Source of the DNA: Bifidobacterium breve
Lineage (GTDB): Bacteria > Actinomycetota > Actinomycetes > Nanopelagicales > Nanopelagicaceae
Assembly (NCBI GenBank): GCA_945889195.1
Contig: CAMDBB010000001.1
Location: forward strand, 1-64,000
DNA: 64,000 nucleotides
Direction: 5' to 3'
Under the pieces are notes generated by a model, which did not search any database, was not told the origin of the DNA, and saw only the letters and a list, made by a program, of their open reading frames with translations. The position numbers and the translations under genes were made by a program. Position 1 is the stretch's first letter. Each line of letters begins with the position of its first letter. Below are positions 38,111 through 46,822 of this stretch, piece by piece.

Positions 38111-38661
38111 CAGCGTCGATAACCATTAGCGCGCGGGCATAGATGTCCTCGTGGATCTATCGGACCACCACAGAATGGACATGGTAGACGACCGGCGCCA
38201 ACAACTGAGTTGCAACGCTTGCTAAAGCGATCAGCTTCAGATGGTGAGATGAGAACACGCAAAATATCTTGATCCCCGGTGAGGTCATCCACATCGATGA
38301 ACTCAGGGTTATCACTCTCGTTCTCCGAAACAGCCTGAAGGTCTACCTGGATCAGCTGCTGGTCAGCATCGAAGGCAAGGCCTATGACTCCAACCCGGAA
38401 CTCTTCCTCAATGGGTGTATCAAGTGGCGCATCATCACGCTGAAGCTTTGTGATTACTACCGTCGGATCGCTCTGCTTGATTTCACGAACCATGTAAAGC
38501 AGACGCTCTGAGAGCGCCTGAACTTGAGCTTTCTCCAATGAGATTGATATCAAACGCGTTCTATCGCGGGCTTGAATGAAGAAGGTGCGTTCTCCTGGTT
38601 GCCCCACGGTGCCCACCGTGAATCTTTCAGGCTCTTCAAAGAGGAGAACTCTCGATGTCAT
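38110..38661 (-). CDS. DUF3090 family protein with a C-terminal zinc-finger-like motif
   Basis: The 183-residue protein has the DUF3090 hallmarks: FTVGTVGQPGERTFFIQARD (~15-34), LSERLLYMVREI, then FRVGVIGLAFDADQQLIQV, and the C-terminal LPCPFCGGPIDPRGHLCPRA followed by NGYRR, a likely zinc knuckle (C-x2-C ... C). Function is unknown. It overlaps the upstream phosphatase gene by four bases and the SCO1664-like gene by one base, indicating a tight operon. Confidence 0.9.
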   Translation of the reverse strand: MTSRVLLFEEPERFTVGTVGQPGERTFFIQARDRTRLISISLEKAQVQALSERLLYMVREIKQSDPTVVITKLQRDDAPLDTPIEEEFRVGVIGLAFDADQQLIQVDLQAVSENESDNPEFIDVDDLTGDQDILRVLISPSEADRFSKRCNSVVGAGRLPCPFCGGPIDPRGHLCPRANGYRR

Positions 38662-39350
38662 CGCTTTCGCCCCTTAAGGACTCCACTACCTCCACCGATA
38701 AGAGCCTTTCCAACTTTCTTAGTAGCTAAAAGTGGCGCTATGCAAGAGTGGGTGTCGTTATAAGAGAGCAACCGTCCGGAGTTTCCGTCGAAATCGATAA
38801 CTGTTAAGGATGCAGGATTTACGATCAGATTTTGAAATGAATCTAACGGCAGCCCTATGAGTGCGGCAACAGCTGATTTAATGATGTCGCCGTGGCTTAC
38901 AAAGAGGTAAGACCCTGACTTCTTCTTAGCATGTGCTTCGTGGATAGAGGTGAGCGCTCTCTTCTGCGCTGTCTTGATTCTCTCTCCTTCCGGAAACTGC
39001 ACCTTACTCGGCGTACTTTGGATGACTTTCCAGAGTGGATCTTTAGAGAGCTTGGAGAGCTTCCGTCCACTCCACAGACCGTAATCGACCTCGTTGAGAT
39101 TGTCCTCGAGTCGGTACTCACCGACGCCCTTGGAGTACTTGGATTGCAACCATGGTGAGATTGTTTGAGAACAACGTTCCATGGGACTTACGAGTATTTC
39201 ATCGAATGAACTAGCACCTAAGCGCTCTACCAATGATTCCGCCTGCGTGAAACCACTCTTGCTCAGAGAAATTCCGGGTAGTCGACCAGATAGAACCCCT
39301 TGATCATTTGCCATCGAATGCGCATGACGTAGAAACACTAATCGACTCAT
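38658..39350 (-). CDS. Histidine phosphatase family protein (MSMEG_4193-like)
   Basis: The 230-residue protein carries the phosphoglycerate-mutase-like catalytic motif LVFLRHAHSMAND (RHG-type, with the catalytic His at about residue 9). It also has ILVSPMERCSQTISPWL, DYGLWSGRKLSKLSK and the second catalytic His in YLFVSHGDIIKSAV. Substrate is unknown. The start at ATG 39350 has TAATCT seven bases upstream; the frame is open to 39449, but that would overlap the divergent gene. It heads the phosphatase-DUF3090-SCO1664 operon. Confidence 0.9.
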   Translation of the reverse strand: MSRLVFLRHAHSMANDQGVLSGRLPGISLSKSGFTQAESLVERLGASSFDEILVSPMERCSQTISPWLQSKYSKGVGEYRLEDNLNEVDYGLWSGRKLSKLSKDPLWKVIQSTPSKVQFPEGERIKTAQKRALTSIHEAHAKKKSGSYLFVSHGDIIKSAVAALIGLPLDSFQNLIVNPASLTVIDFDGNSGRLLSYNDTHSCIAPLLATKKVGKALIGGGSGVLKGRKR

Positions 39351-39363
39351 AGAGACAAGATTA
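39350..39363 (-). promoter_or_regulatory. Leaderless promoter of the histidine phosphatase gene
   Basis: On the minus strand TAATCT (39363-39358) is seven bases before the ATG at 39350. The divergent aldo/keto reductase starts 41 bases away. Confidence 0.55.
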
Positions 39364-39377
39364 GCGGTGATTATTGC

Positions 39378-39391
39378 TAAGGTCCCTCTCA
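39378..39391 (+). promoter_or_regulatory. Leaderless promoter of the aldo/keto reductase gene
   Basis: TAAGGT (39378-39383) is seven bases before the ATG at 39391. An in-frame GTG at 39367 lies upstream of this -10 and is unlikely to be the start. Confidence 0.5.
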
Positions 39392-40335
39392 TGGAAATGC
39401 GCAGAGCTGGCAAGAGCGGTCTTACTCTCTCTCGCTTGGGCCTTGGCACAATGACATGGGGTCGCGATACCGATACTCATGAAGCGGCAGATCAATGCCG
39501 CGCCTACATAGAGGCTGGTGGAAATTTCTTCGATACCTCCTCTACCTACGGAGATGGAGATAGTGAACGCGTTCTCGGCGGTCTTGTCGGAACTCTCTTC
39601 AAGCGTGAAGATGTTGCAATTGCGACCAAGGCCGGGGCAACCTTTCCTGACGGTGTGCGCACAATCAATAATTCGCGCCACTCACTTATTGCAGAACTTG
39701 ATAAATCACTCGCTCGCCTGGAAACCGATTACATCGATCTCTGGCAGGTTCATTCTTGGGATTCGGCCACTCCCCTTGAAGATACGCTCTCAGCTCTTGA
39801 TTACGCCTATTCATCGGGTAAGGCGCGTTACGTTGGAATCTGCAATTTCTCTGGATGGCAGAGTGCGCGAGCAACAACTATTCAAGAGAGCAACACGGCA
39901 AAAGCGCCGATCGCTTCACTCCAAGTTGAGTACTCATTACTGAATAGAAGCGCCGAAGATGAAGTACTCCCCTGTGCCGATGCAACTGGCTTAGGATTTC
40001 TAGCGTGGGCGCCAATGGGTCGCGGTGTTCTCACTGGCAAATACCGAAAAGGAATTCCCATCGACTCTCGCGCAGCTGCGCCTCACTTTGTAAAGCATGT
40101 GGAGCCATATCTGACAGAGAGTTCTTCCAGAATCGTTGAAGCCGTAGCAGCTGCCGCAGAAGGTCTTGGCTTTTCGCCTCTTGAAGTAGCCCTTGCTTGG
40201 GTGCGAGATACAGCTGGCGTTACATCGGCGATTGTTGGCGCTCGAACCGGTGCTCAACTTCGCGGTGTGCTAAAAAGCGAAGAGATCACACTTCCTGCCG
40301 TTGTGAGACAAGCGCTAGATGAGATTTCTCGCTAG
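39391..40335 (+). CDS. Aldo/keto reductase
   Basis: The 314-residue protein is an NADPH-dependent aldo/keto reductase: KSGLTLSRLGLGTMTWGRDT (~8-27), FFDTSSTYGDGDSERVLGG (catalytic Asp and Tyr at ~48-53), VAIATKAGATFPDG (Lys), IDLWQVHSWD (His) and the C-terminal cofactor loop TSAIVGARTGAQLRGVLKSE. Substrate is unknown. It is alone on the plus strand. Its stop codon shares the tetranucleotide CTAG with the stop of the convergent peptidase gene. Confidence 0.93.
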   Translation: MEMRRAGKSGLTLSRLGLGTMTWGRDTDTHEAADQCRAYIEAGGNFFDTSSTYGDGDSERVLGGLVGTLFKREDVAIATKAGATFPDGVRTINNSRHSLIAELDKSLARLETDYIDLWQVHSWDSATPLEDTLSALDYAYSSGKARYVGICNFSGWQSARATTIQESNTAKAPIASLQVEYSLLNRSAEDEVLPCADATGLGFLAWAPMGRGVLTGKYRKGIPIDSRAAAPHFVKHVEPYLTESSSRIVEAVAAAAEGLGFSPLEVALAWVRDTAGVTSAIVGARTGAQLRGVLKSEEITLPAVVRQALDEISR

Positions 40336-41627
40336 CAATTCTCTAGGAAGTTCTCGAGTACCTTCACGCCAAATTCAAGTCCGCTGATCGGAACTCTCTC
40401 GTCAACGCCGTGAAAGAGCGCCATAAAATCTAGATCTGCAGGCAGTTGTAGCGGACTAAATCCATAGCCAATGATTCCGAGCTCTGATAAAGCCTTGTTA
40501 TCTGTGCCGCCACTCATGAGATATGGAACCGGTATGCCTTCGGGATCAAAGGTTGTAATCGCCTTACACATCGCTTCCACCAAATCCCCCTCAAACTCAA
40601 TTTCAAGGGCGATATCTCGAGAAATAGTCTCGATCAAAATATCTGGTCCGATAATCTCTCTAATCGTCTTATTTAACTCATCTTCATACCCCGGCAAGAA
40701 ACGTCCATCAATCACCGCGCTAGCACTTCCAGGAATGACATTCGCCTTGTAACCAGCCTCCAACATCGTTGGATTGGCTGTGTTCTGCAGAGTCGCGCCA
40801 ATCATCCTTGCCGTTGGCCCAATCTCCGAAAGAAGCGGCCTCAAATCTGATTCATCATATTTCTTGCCTGTTACCTGCGCGATCTTTGAGAAAAGCGCCT
40901 TTACTGTTTTTGTGTATCTCTGCGGCCATTCATAGCGACCAATCTTTGCAACCGCTTCTGCGATAGACGTCAGCGCATTCTCATCATTCATCATCGATCC
41001 ATGGCCTGCACGTCCATGGGCAGTTAACTTCATCCAATGGATGCCCTTCTGGGCGGCCTCTACAAAATAGAGTCGCTTGCCGTCAGCGACAGTTACGGAG
41101 AATCCCCCGACTTCAGATATCGCCTCAGAACATCCAGCAAATACTTCAGGGTGTTCAGCAGCCATCCATCGTGAACCGAAAGTCATACCTGCCTCTTCAT
41201 CTGCAAAGAAGGCTAGGACAATATCCCGCGGTGGTTTGTATCCGGTACGCGCCCACTTTCGTACAATGGCAAGAATCATCGCATCCATATTCTTCATATC
41301 AACAGCGCCGCGACCCCAGATCGCGCCGTCACGAATCTCTGCTGCAAAAGGATCCACTGACCAGTCATCAGCGTTCGCCGGAACAACGTCAATATGTCCA
41401 TGTACAACTAATCCGGGACGGGTTGCATCTCTTCCAGGTAGTCGCGCGATCACATTGCAACGGTTCGGTGCTGATTCAAATATTTCAGATGCAATACCGA
41501 CCTCCGCAAGTGAGGAAACGATGTACTTGGCAACAGCTTTCTCGTCGCCTCTACCCTCACCAAAGTTGACCGAAGGGATACGGATTAAATCTTGGCAAAT
41601 CTTTACAACTTCGGCTTCGAGGTTCAT
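40332..41627 (-). CDS. M20-family metallopeptidase (ArgE/DapE/ACY1-like)
   Basis: The 431-residue protein is a di-zinc M20 peptidase or deacylase: VVHGHIDVVPANADDWSVDP (metal His and Asp, ~73-92), GRGAVDMKNMDAMILAIV (bridging Asp), FFADEEAGMTFGSRW (catalytic and metal Glu), TAHGRAGHGSM (dimerisation-domain His), and C-terminal LMSGGTDNKA and LFHGVDERVPIS (metal His). It resembles mycobacterial Rv2141c (annotated DapE2). Substrate is not decidable. A -10-like CAGAAT lies six bases before the ATG. Confidence 0.92.
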   Translation of the reverse strand: MNLEAEVVKICQDLIRIPSVNFGEGRGDEKAVAKYIVSSLAEVGIASEIFESAPNRCNVIARLPGRDATRPGLVVHGHIDVVPANADDWSVDPFAAEIRDGAIWGRGAVDMKNMDAMILAIVRKWARTGYKPPRDIVLAFFADEEAGMTFGSRWMAAEHPEVFAGCSEAISEVGGFSVTVADGKRLYFVEAAQKGIHWMKLTAHGRAGHGSMMNDENALTSIAEAVAKIGRYEWPQRYTKTVKALFSKIAQVTGKKYDESDLRPLLSEIGPTARMIGATLQNTANPTMLEAGYKANVIPGSASAVIDGRFLPGYEDELNKTIREIIGPDILIETISRDIALEIEFEGDLVEAMCKAITTFDPEGIPVPYLMSGGTDNKALSELGIIGYGFSPLQLPADLDFMALFHGVDERVPISGLEFGVKVLENFLENC

Positions 41628-41639
41628 GGGGCAATTCTG
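41627..41639 (-). promoter_or_regulatory. Possible leaderless promoter of the M20 peptidase gene
   Basis: On the minus strand CAGAAT (41639-41634) is six bases before the ATG at 41627. The first base deviates from TANNNT, so confidence is lower. Confidence 0.35.
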
Positions 41640-41707
41640 CCTTTAATTGCTTGTAAAAAACGCTCTTTTGCGTGAGAGCCTTCGCATTGCTATCGTTACC
41701 CAGTTAT

Positions 41708-41736
41708 TTCGACCCAAACGCGTAAGATATTACTTA
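41708..41736 (+). promoter_or_regulatory. Promoter of tRNA-Leu
   Basis: TTCGAC (41708-41713) and TACTTA (41731-41736) are separated by 17 bases. This predicts a transcription start near 41743, about ten bases before the tRNA. The -35 hexamer equals the one proposed for the garA-like gene. Confidence 0.45.
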
Positions 41737-41752
41737 TAGCGAGCGGGTACTC

Positions 41753-41836
41753 GTCCGGGTGGCGGAATTGGCAGACGCGCTAGCTTGAGGTGCTAGTGCC
41801 CGCAAGGGCTTCGGGGTTCAAGTCCCCGTTCGGACA
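41753..41836 (+). tRNA. tRNA-Leu (anticodon GAG)
   Basis: The 84-nt class II tRNA has acceptor strands GTCCGGG (41753-41759) and TTCGGAC (41829-41835), discriminator A, D-arm with AATTGGCAGAC, anticodon stem CTAGC/GCTAG around loop TTGAGGT (anticodon GAG, reading CUC and CUU), the long variable arm TGCCCGCAAGGGC typical of leucine tRNA, and T-arm GGGGTTCAAGTCCCC. The CCA end is not encoded (CAG follows). The downstream apt gene starts 38 bases later and may be partly transcribed by read-through. Confidence 0.96.
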
Positions 41837-41874
41837 CAGTTACGGTGGTAATTAGATATGGCGAGATACAAGTC

Positions 41875-42402
41875 GTGAAGCTAGATAACGCCTTGTCACT
41901 CATTCGTGAGATACCCGATTATCCCCAACCAGGAATCCTCTTTCGCGACATCACTCCTCTTTTAGCCAATCAAGAAGCTTTTGCAGTTGTCACTGAGTCA
42001 CTTCTTTCATGTGACAACTCCGCTTCTCATATCGCAGGGATTGAGGCGCGCGGATTTATCCTCGCTAGCGCCATGGCTATAAAAGCTGGCGCCGGATTTG
42101 TGCCGATTAGAAAAGCAGGCAAGCTTCCTCATGCTGTTTTCGCAGAGAGTTACTCGCTTGAATATGGAGACGCGACGCTGGAGATTCACCAAGATGCCCT
42201 TTCGGATTCAGAGAGAGTGCTTCTCGTCGATGACGTTCTGGCAACTGGCGGCACAATTCTTGCGGCTCTCAGACTTATTCAAAAAGCGGGAGGAAATATC
42301 TCTCACCTCTGCGTACTCCTTGAGATCGCAGCCCTCGATGGACGAGCGCGCATATTAAGTGAATTCCCTGGCGTTCAGATAAGCGCATTGGTACAAGTGT
42401 GA
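41875..42402 (+). CDS. apt: Adenine phosphoribosyltransferase
   Basis: Apt salvages adenine to AMP using PRPP. The 175-residue protein has the family N-terminus IREIPDYPQPGILFRDITPL, AGIEARGFILASAMA (~53-67), then FVPIRKAGKLPHAV and the PRPP-binding VLLVDDVLATGGTILAAL (~116-133). Length is normal. GTG 41875 is chosen to give the usual N-terminus; an in-frame GTG at 41845 is possible. The stop overlaps the start of the acyltransferase gene by four bases (GTGA). It lies just after tRNA-Leu. Confidence 0.93.
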   Translation: MKLDNALSLIREIPDYPQPGILFRDITPLLANQEAFAVVTESLLSCDNSASHIAGIEARGFILASAMAIKAGAGFVPIRKAGKLPHAVFAESYSLEYGDATLEIHQDALSDSERVLLVDDVLATGGTILAALRLIQKAGGNISHLCVLLEIAALDGRARILSEFPGVQISALVQV

Positions 42403-44246
42403 ACCGTATTCCACAAATTCAAGCGCTGCGCGCCCTTGCTGCAGTTCTCGTTGTCATTTATCACGCCAAGGTCACATCGGGTGGTTATATTGGCGTCGAT
42501 ATCTTCTATGTCATCTCTGGTTTTTTGATCACCGGTCTTCTACTACGAGAGCTCGACGGTAGCGGTTCACTCAACCTCAAGGCCTTCTATCTCAGAAGAA
42601 TCAAACGGCTACTTCCCACCTCATTTTTCGTTCTCTTTGTCACCGCAATAATCACCTGGATTGTCTATCCATCCACGCTACGTCACGATTTAGGAAAAGA
42701 TGTTGCAGCAGCGGGGGCATACGTCTCCAACTATCTCTTTGCGCTCTGGCAGATGGATTACCAGAATCTCAATGCCACTCCTTCTGTTGTGATCCATTAT
42801 TGGTCTCTCGCGGTCGAAGAACAGTTCTATCTATTTTGGCCCTTCATTATTCTTGCCCTATACAGATATGGCGCACGGAGAGCGGTCTTCTACGGCGTAA
42901 CCGGAATGACTGCAGTTTCATTTTCGCTAAGTCTCTATCTCACCTCTCGTGAACCTATCTGGTCCTTTTACTCACTTCCAACGAGAGCATGGGAACTTGG
43001 CATAGGCGCCTTGCTTCTCTTTATTCCGAGGCGGATTAGATTCTCATCAAACTACGGATGGATTGCCTTAGCTCTCATTCTCTACGGAACTCTCGCCTTC
43101 ACTGACAAGACACCATTCCCAGGAACGGCAGCTCTCGTTCCTGTGCTCGGTACAGCTTTCGCGATTGCATCTTTCAGTAACTGGCCGAAAGCAATGAATC
43201 GCGTTGGCAATCTAAAGGTTGTGCAATGGCTGGGAGAGATTTCTTACCCGCTCTACCTATGGCATTGGCCAGTATTGGTGATCCCTTCCGTAGCGTGGGG
43301 ACGTTCGCTGCAGGCATATGAACTTCTATTCTGCGTACTTCTCACAGCGTTGCTAGCAGACCTCACTCACCGTTTTATTGAAGATCCCATCAGATACTCG
43401 AAGCCACAACCGCGTCTTATCGTTAAGTCAGGAGCTACAGCTACAGCCGTCTCCTTAGCTTTAGGAGCTTCCATCTACTTCTCATTTGATGACTCAATTA
43501 CACTCGATAATGGACGTGCCTACTCCGTAGGCGAAATAATCAAAAGACCCGCGATTTATGACGATAACTGCCATGTAAATAACGGCCAAACACTTTCTCC
43601 AGAATGTACATATGGTGAACGAGGAGCCAAGAAGAAGATCGTTCTCTTTGGTGACTCGCACGCCGCTCAATGGTTTCCAGCCATGGAACGCCTCGCTAGT
43701 GAGTACAAATTTGAACTGATATCTCTCACCAAGTCTGCTTGTCCGGGGCCTGCTGTACAGAAAGTCGATTCAGGCGAGTACAAGAACGCCGATTGCTTCG
43801 CCTGGCGCGACAACTCCTTTGATCGAATTGCAGAGCTCAAGCCATATGCGGTGATCTTCTCAGGTTTCCAGCACTTTGAAGTTCCTGATGGCTACTCAAC
43901 GAGACGAGAGTGGTGGCAGGCAGGGCAGCGCCGTACCCTAGATGCACTACGTGGAAATGCAACTCATATTGTCTACATCACTGATACGCCACATCCACAA
44001 CAAGATATCCCTGCCTGCTTAGCTGGTGGAGTTATCTCTGATTGTGACGACACCGAACGTTCAGAACCAATTTCAATTCCAGGGCTGAAGGCGATTGATC
44101 CCACACCTTGGTTATGTACGAGCAAGTGTTCAAGTGTCATTAACGAGCTAGTTGCATATCGTGATGGTTCTCATATATCAATTGCGATGAGTGAGTCACT
44201 GACGCAGCCACTGAGCGCAGCTCTTAAACGTCTAGGCGTGCTCTAG
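42399..44246 (+). CDS. OafA-type acyltransferase 3 with a C-terminal SGNH domain
   Basis: The 615-residue protein has an N-terminal acyltransferase-3 membrane domain (1 to ~360) with RALAAVLVVIYHAKVTSGGY (catalytic His), GVDIFYVISGFLITGLLLRE, WSLAVEEQFYLFWPF and SYPLYLWHWPVLV, about ten membrane helices. A linker and a periplasmic SGNH hydrolase domain follow: IVLFGDSHAAQWFPAMERLA (~409-428) and YRDGSHISIAM at the C-terminus (Asp and His). Such proteins acetylate cell-surface polysaccharides. The neighbours (apt, tdk) do not help assign the acceptor. GTG start overlaps apt by four bases. Confidence 0.92.
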   Translation: MNRIPQIQALRALAAVLVVIYHAKVTSGGYIGVDIFYVISGFLITGLLLRELDGSGSLNLKAFYLRRIKRLLPTSFFVLFVTAIITWIVYPSTLRHDLGKDVAAAGAYVSNYLFALWQMDYQNLNATPSVVIHYWSLAVEEQFYLFWPFIILALYRYGARRAVFYGVTGMTAVSFSLSLYLTSREPIWSFYSLPTRAWELGIGALLLFIPRRIRFSSNYGWIALALILYGTLAFTDKTPFPGTAALVPVLGTAFAIASFSNWPKAMNRVGNLKVVQWLGEISYPLYLWHWPVLVIPSVAWGRSLQAYELLFCVLLTALLADLTHRFIEDPIRYSKPQPRLIVKSGATATAVSLALGASIYFSFDDSITLDNGRAYSVGEIIKRPAIYDDNCHVNNGQTLSPECTYGERGAKKKIVLFGDSHAAQWFPAMERLASEYKFELISLTKSACPGPAVQKVDSGEYKNADCFAWRDNSFDRIAELKPYAVIFSGFQHFEVPDGYSTRREWWQAGQRRTLDALRGNATHIVYITDTPHPQQDIPACLAGGVISDCDDTERSEPISIPGLKAIDPTPWLCTSKCSSVINELVAYRDGSHISIAMSESLTQPLSAALKRLGVL

Positions 44247-44291
44247 GAAAAGTTGCCCGAGCCGCCGGGAGCGAAAAGACAAGAACCATGG

Positions 44292-44304
44292 CAGGATTCG
44301 ACCG
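44292..44304 (+). promoter_or_regulatory. Possible leaderless promoter of tdk
   Basis: CAGGAT (44292-44297) is six bases before GTG 44304. The same bases include AGGA, a possible Shine-Dalgarno, so either reading supports this start. Confidence 0.3.
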
Positions 44305-44960
44305 TGGCTGAATTGGTGTATTACTGCGGAACTATGGATAGCGGTAAATCTACTCTCGCCTTACAAACTGCACATAACCACAAGAGCCGTGGCCGCTCTG
44401 GTCTGATCTTCACCAATAAGGATCGTGCAGGAACTGGCGTCATAAGTTCACGACTCGGTCTGCAATCAGAGGCCCTTGAAGTTGAAGTTGATCTTGATAT
44501 CCATCGCCTCGTGGTGGAACGTTTATCTATGGGTGAGCGTATCGATTACATCATCTGTGATGAAGCTCAGTTCTACCAGCCCATCCAAATCGATCAGTTA
44601 GCCAAGATTGTTGACGGCCTCGGAATAGATGTCTATGCCTTCGGCATTCTGGCTGATTTCCGGACCAAGCTCTTCCCTGGCTCGGCTCGACTCGTTGAGC
44701 TTGCTGACCGAGTGAACACTCTCCAAGTTGAAGCTCTCTGTTGGTGTGGTTCGCGGGCTACTCATAATGCACGTACCGTCAACGGAGTTATGGTTACTGA
44801 AGGCGAGCAAGTTGTCGTGGGCGATGTTGGAAAGAGTGATGAGATTGCCTACGAAGTTCTCTGTCGCCGCCACCATATGCGCCAAGTAACGGCTCGAGCC
44901 TCACGTGCCGGACATATCTCATCAGATCCACTCCCCTTTATCGAACCAACAAGTAAATAG
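44304..44960 (+). CDS. tdk: Thymidine kinase (type II, zinc-binding)
   Basis: Thymidine kinase salvages thymidine to dTMP. The 218-residue protein has the P-loop YYCGTMDSGKSTLALQ (~6-21), the lasso/Walker B region IICDEAQFYQPIQIDQL (~89), YAFGILADFRTKLFPGS, and zinc-binding Cys and His residues (CWCG ... CRRHH). In many actinobacteria tdk is absent, so it adds to the salvage set with apt. GTG 44304 gives the normal N-terminus; the frame is open to 44253. Confidence 0.9.
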   Translation: MAELVYYCGTMDSGKSTLALQTAHNHKSRGRSGLIFTNKDRAGTGVISSRLGLQSEALEVEVDLDIHRLVVERLSMGERIDYIICDEAQFYQPIQIDQLAKIVDGLGIDVYAFGILADFRTKLFPGSARLVELADRVNTLQVEALCWCGSRATHNARTVNGVMVTEGEQVVVGDVGKSDEIAYEVLCRRHHMRQVTARASRAGHISSDPLPFIEPTSK

Positions 44961-44982
44961 AGAACCAAGGAGCACTAAGAAA

Positions 44983-46029
44983 ATGACAAAGAACACCAAG
45001 GGTTACGCAGCGATGGGTGCGAAAGAGAAGCTTGTGCCATACGAGTTTGATCGTCGCGAATTAGGTGCACATGATGTTGCTCTTGATGTTCTCTATGCAG
45101 GAATTTGCCACTCAGATATCCATCAAGTTCGCGAGGAATGGGGCCCTGCTCTCTTTCCTATGGTGCCAGGGCATGAGATCGCTGGAATCGTTTCGAAAGT
45201 TGGAACCGGAGTAACAAAGTTTAAAGTCGGAGACAAGATTGGAATTGGAGTCTTTATCGATTCCTGTCGTAAGTGCTCTTCCTGTCAACGCGGCTTACAG
45301 CAATACTGTCTCGAAGGAATGACCGGAACCTATAACGGACTCGAGCGAAATGGAGTAACTCCCGCTATGGGTGGTTACTGTGACTACTTCGTTATTAACG
45401 AAGATTACGCAGTTCATATCCCAGAAAATCTGCCGCTTGAAGGTGTAGCTCCTTTAATGTGTGCCGGAATAACTCTGTATTCACCAATTAAACATTGGGA
45501 CGTTGGATCTGGAAAGAAAGTTGCAGTCATGGGCCTCGGCGGTTTAGGTCACATGGGCGTTAAATTTGCGGCAGCTCTTGGCGCTGATGTCACAGTTCTA
45601 TCGCACTCCCCAGGTAAGAAAGGCGATGCTCTCGCGATGGGAGCCCATCACTTCGTCGACACAAGCTCAGAAGCCGCTTTCGCAGAATGTGCGGGAACAT
45701 TTGATGTCATTCTCAATACTGTCAGCGCAGAGCTCGATATCAACAAGTATCTCAACCTGCTTAAGTTAGATGGCACACTGGTCGTTATCGGTCTACCTGG
45801 TAAGCCATATGCGGTTCATGTTGGTTCGCTCTTGAGCGGACGTCGCTCTATTGGTGGCTCAATGATCGGCGGGATCCCCGAACTGCAAGAGATGCTTAAC
45901 CTCTGCGGAGAGAAATCAATCGTGAGCGATGTCGAAGTCATTAAGGCCGATTACATCAATGAAGCTTACGAGCGCACCGTCGCGAGTGATGTGAAATATC
46001 GCTTCGTTATCGATGCTAAAACCTTTTAG
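44983..46029 (+). CDS. Zinc-dependent alcohol dehydrogenase (MDR superfamily)
   Basis: The 348-residue protein is a medium-chain Zn alcohol dehydrogenase, close to the YahK/cinnamyl type: AGICHSDIHQVREEWGPALF (catalytic Zn Cys), PMVPGHEIAGIVSKVGTGVT, structural Zn Cys in DSCRKCSSCQRGLQQYC (~93-109), and NAD(P)-binding VAVMGLGGLGHMGVKFA (~179-195). Substrate is unknown. ATG 44983 has AAGGAG at 44967-44972. It follows tdk by 22 bases. The convergent DUF554 gene ends 15 bases downstream. Confidence 0.92.
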   Translation: MTKNTKGYAAMGAKEKLVPYEFDRRELGAHDVALDVLYAGICHSDIHQVREEWGPALFPMVPGHEIAGIVSKVGTGVTKFKVGDKIGIGVFIDSCRKCSSCQRGLQQYCLEGMTGTYNGLERNGVTPAMGGYCDYFVINEDYAVHIPENLPLEGVAPLMCAGITLYSPIKHWDVGSGKKVAVMGLGGLGHMGVKFAAALGADVTVLSHSPGKKGDALAMGAHHFVDTSSEAAFAECAGTFDVILNTVSAELDINKYLNLLKLDGTLVVIGLPGKPYAVHVGSLLSGRRSIGGSMIGGIPELQEMLNLCGEKSIVSDVEVIKADYINEAYERTVASDVKYRFVIDAKTF

Positions 46030-46044
46030 TAATCCCTTAAGGAA

Positions 46045-46782
46045 TTAGCCGAGTAGCGCCACTATCAGCGGTGCTATGACAAGTGCTGGCAAGAGATTTG
46101 CCACTGAAATCTTCTTAATATCGAGCAGGCGCAGCGCTATGCCTACGAGCATCAACCCTCCGGTTATGGTCATCGCATCGATCTGAGTTTGCGTAAGAAT
46201 TTGACCAAGAAATAGGCCGATAAAGGTCCAGAAGAGTTGATAAATAGCAACCGGTATCGCTGAGGCGGCTACTCCCCAACCTAAGGTTGATGCAAAGGCC
46301 ATAGCGGCAAAGAAGTCGAGCGCTGACTTCAGGATGAGTTGATCTAAACCTTGCGACATTCCATCGCTGACGCTTCCCAGAATTGCTAACGGGCCAATGA
46401 CAAAGAGCAGAGAGGCTGAGACAAATCCCTCTACGAATGGGCTTTCCGCTGATGCCTTGAATCTTTTACGAAGATTTTCTCCGAATGAATCCAATCGAGA
46501 TTCTAGAGATAGCAGTGAACCAATGAGTCCGCCTATAAGCATCGCTGCCAAAATTACCAAGAGAGATGAGCTATCAGGCAGAGCGTTATTGAAGTCGCTC
46601 GACCATAAAGGTCTCAGAGCGGTGGCCGCACCAAGAAGCGTAATGAGCCCAAGAATATCTGTGATAAGAGATTGCGATTTAGTGGAGAGTTTTGATCCTG
46701 CTGCAATTCCCAGAGATGCGCCAGCAAGAATGGCTAGAACATTGATGAGCGTTCCTGCTCCTACAAACTCTAGGTTCGACAT
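46045..46782 (-). CDS. DUF554 family membrane protein
   Basis: The 245-residue protein is a DUF554 (YdfK-like) membrane protein with about seven hydrophobic helices. It has VGAGTLINVLAILAGASLGI at the start, LGLITLLGAATALRPLW, LVILAAMLIGGLIGSLLSLE, then FVIGPLAILGSVSDGMSQGL and LKSALDFFAAMAFAST, a well-conserved block of the family (~134-166). Function is unknown; a small-solute transport role is often assumed. A TATAGT -10 lies exactly six bases before the ATG. Confidence 0.9.
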   Translation of the reverse strand: MSNLEFVGAGTLINVLAILAGASLGIAAGSKLSTKSQSLITDILGLITLLGAATALRPLWSSDFNNALPDSSSLLVILAAMLIGGLIGSLLSLESRLDSFGENLRKRFKASAESPFVEGFVSASLLFVIGPLAILGSVSDGMSQGLDQLILKSALDFFAAMAFASTLGWGVAASAIPVAIYQLFWTFIGLFLGQILTQTQIDAMTITGGLMLVGIALRLLDIKKISVANLLPALVIAPLIVALLG

Positions 46783-46794
46783 TGTTCAACTATA
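46782..46794 (-). promoter_or_regulatory. Leaderless promoter of the DUF554 gene
   Basis: On the minus strand TATAGT (46794-46789) precedes the ATG at 46782 by six bases. It is the most consensus-like -10 in the set. Confidence 0.65.
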
Positions 46795-46809
46795 TCGTGC
46801 AAAAATATG

Positions 46810-46822
46810 TAGACTCATCAAG
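46810..46822 (+). promoter_or_regulatory. Leaderless promoter of the yczE-like gene
   Basis: TAGACT (46810-46815) precedes the GTG at 46822 by six bases. The same hexamer and spacing are found at def. Confidence 0.65.

Noticed and set aside
41077-41646. 189-codon ORF antisense to the M20 peptidase
   Set aside because: The peptidase on the other strand has all metal-site motifs. This frame has no domain and no start signal.
42399-46029. Acyltransferase-tdk-adh group as a genomic island
   Set aside because: Although next to a tRNA, there is no integrase, no duplicated tRNA 3' end that I can see and no obvious composition shift. The four-base overlap with apt argues for an ordinary chromosomal unit.
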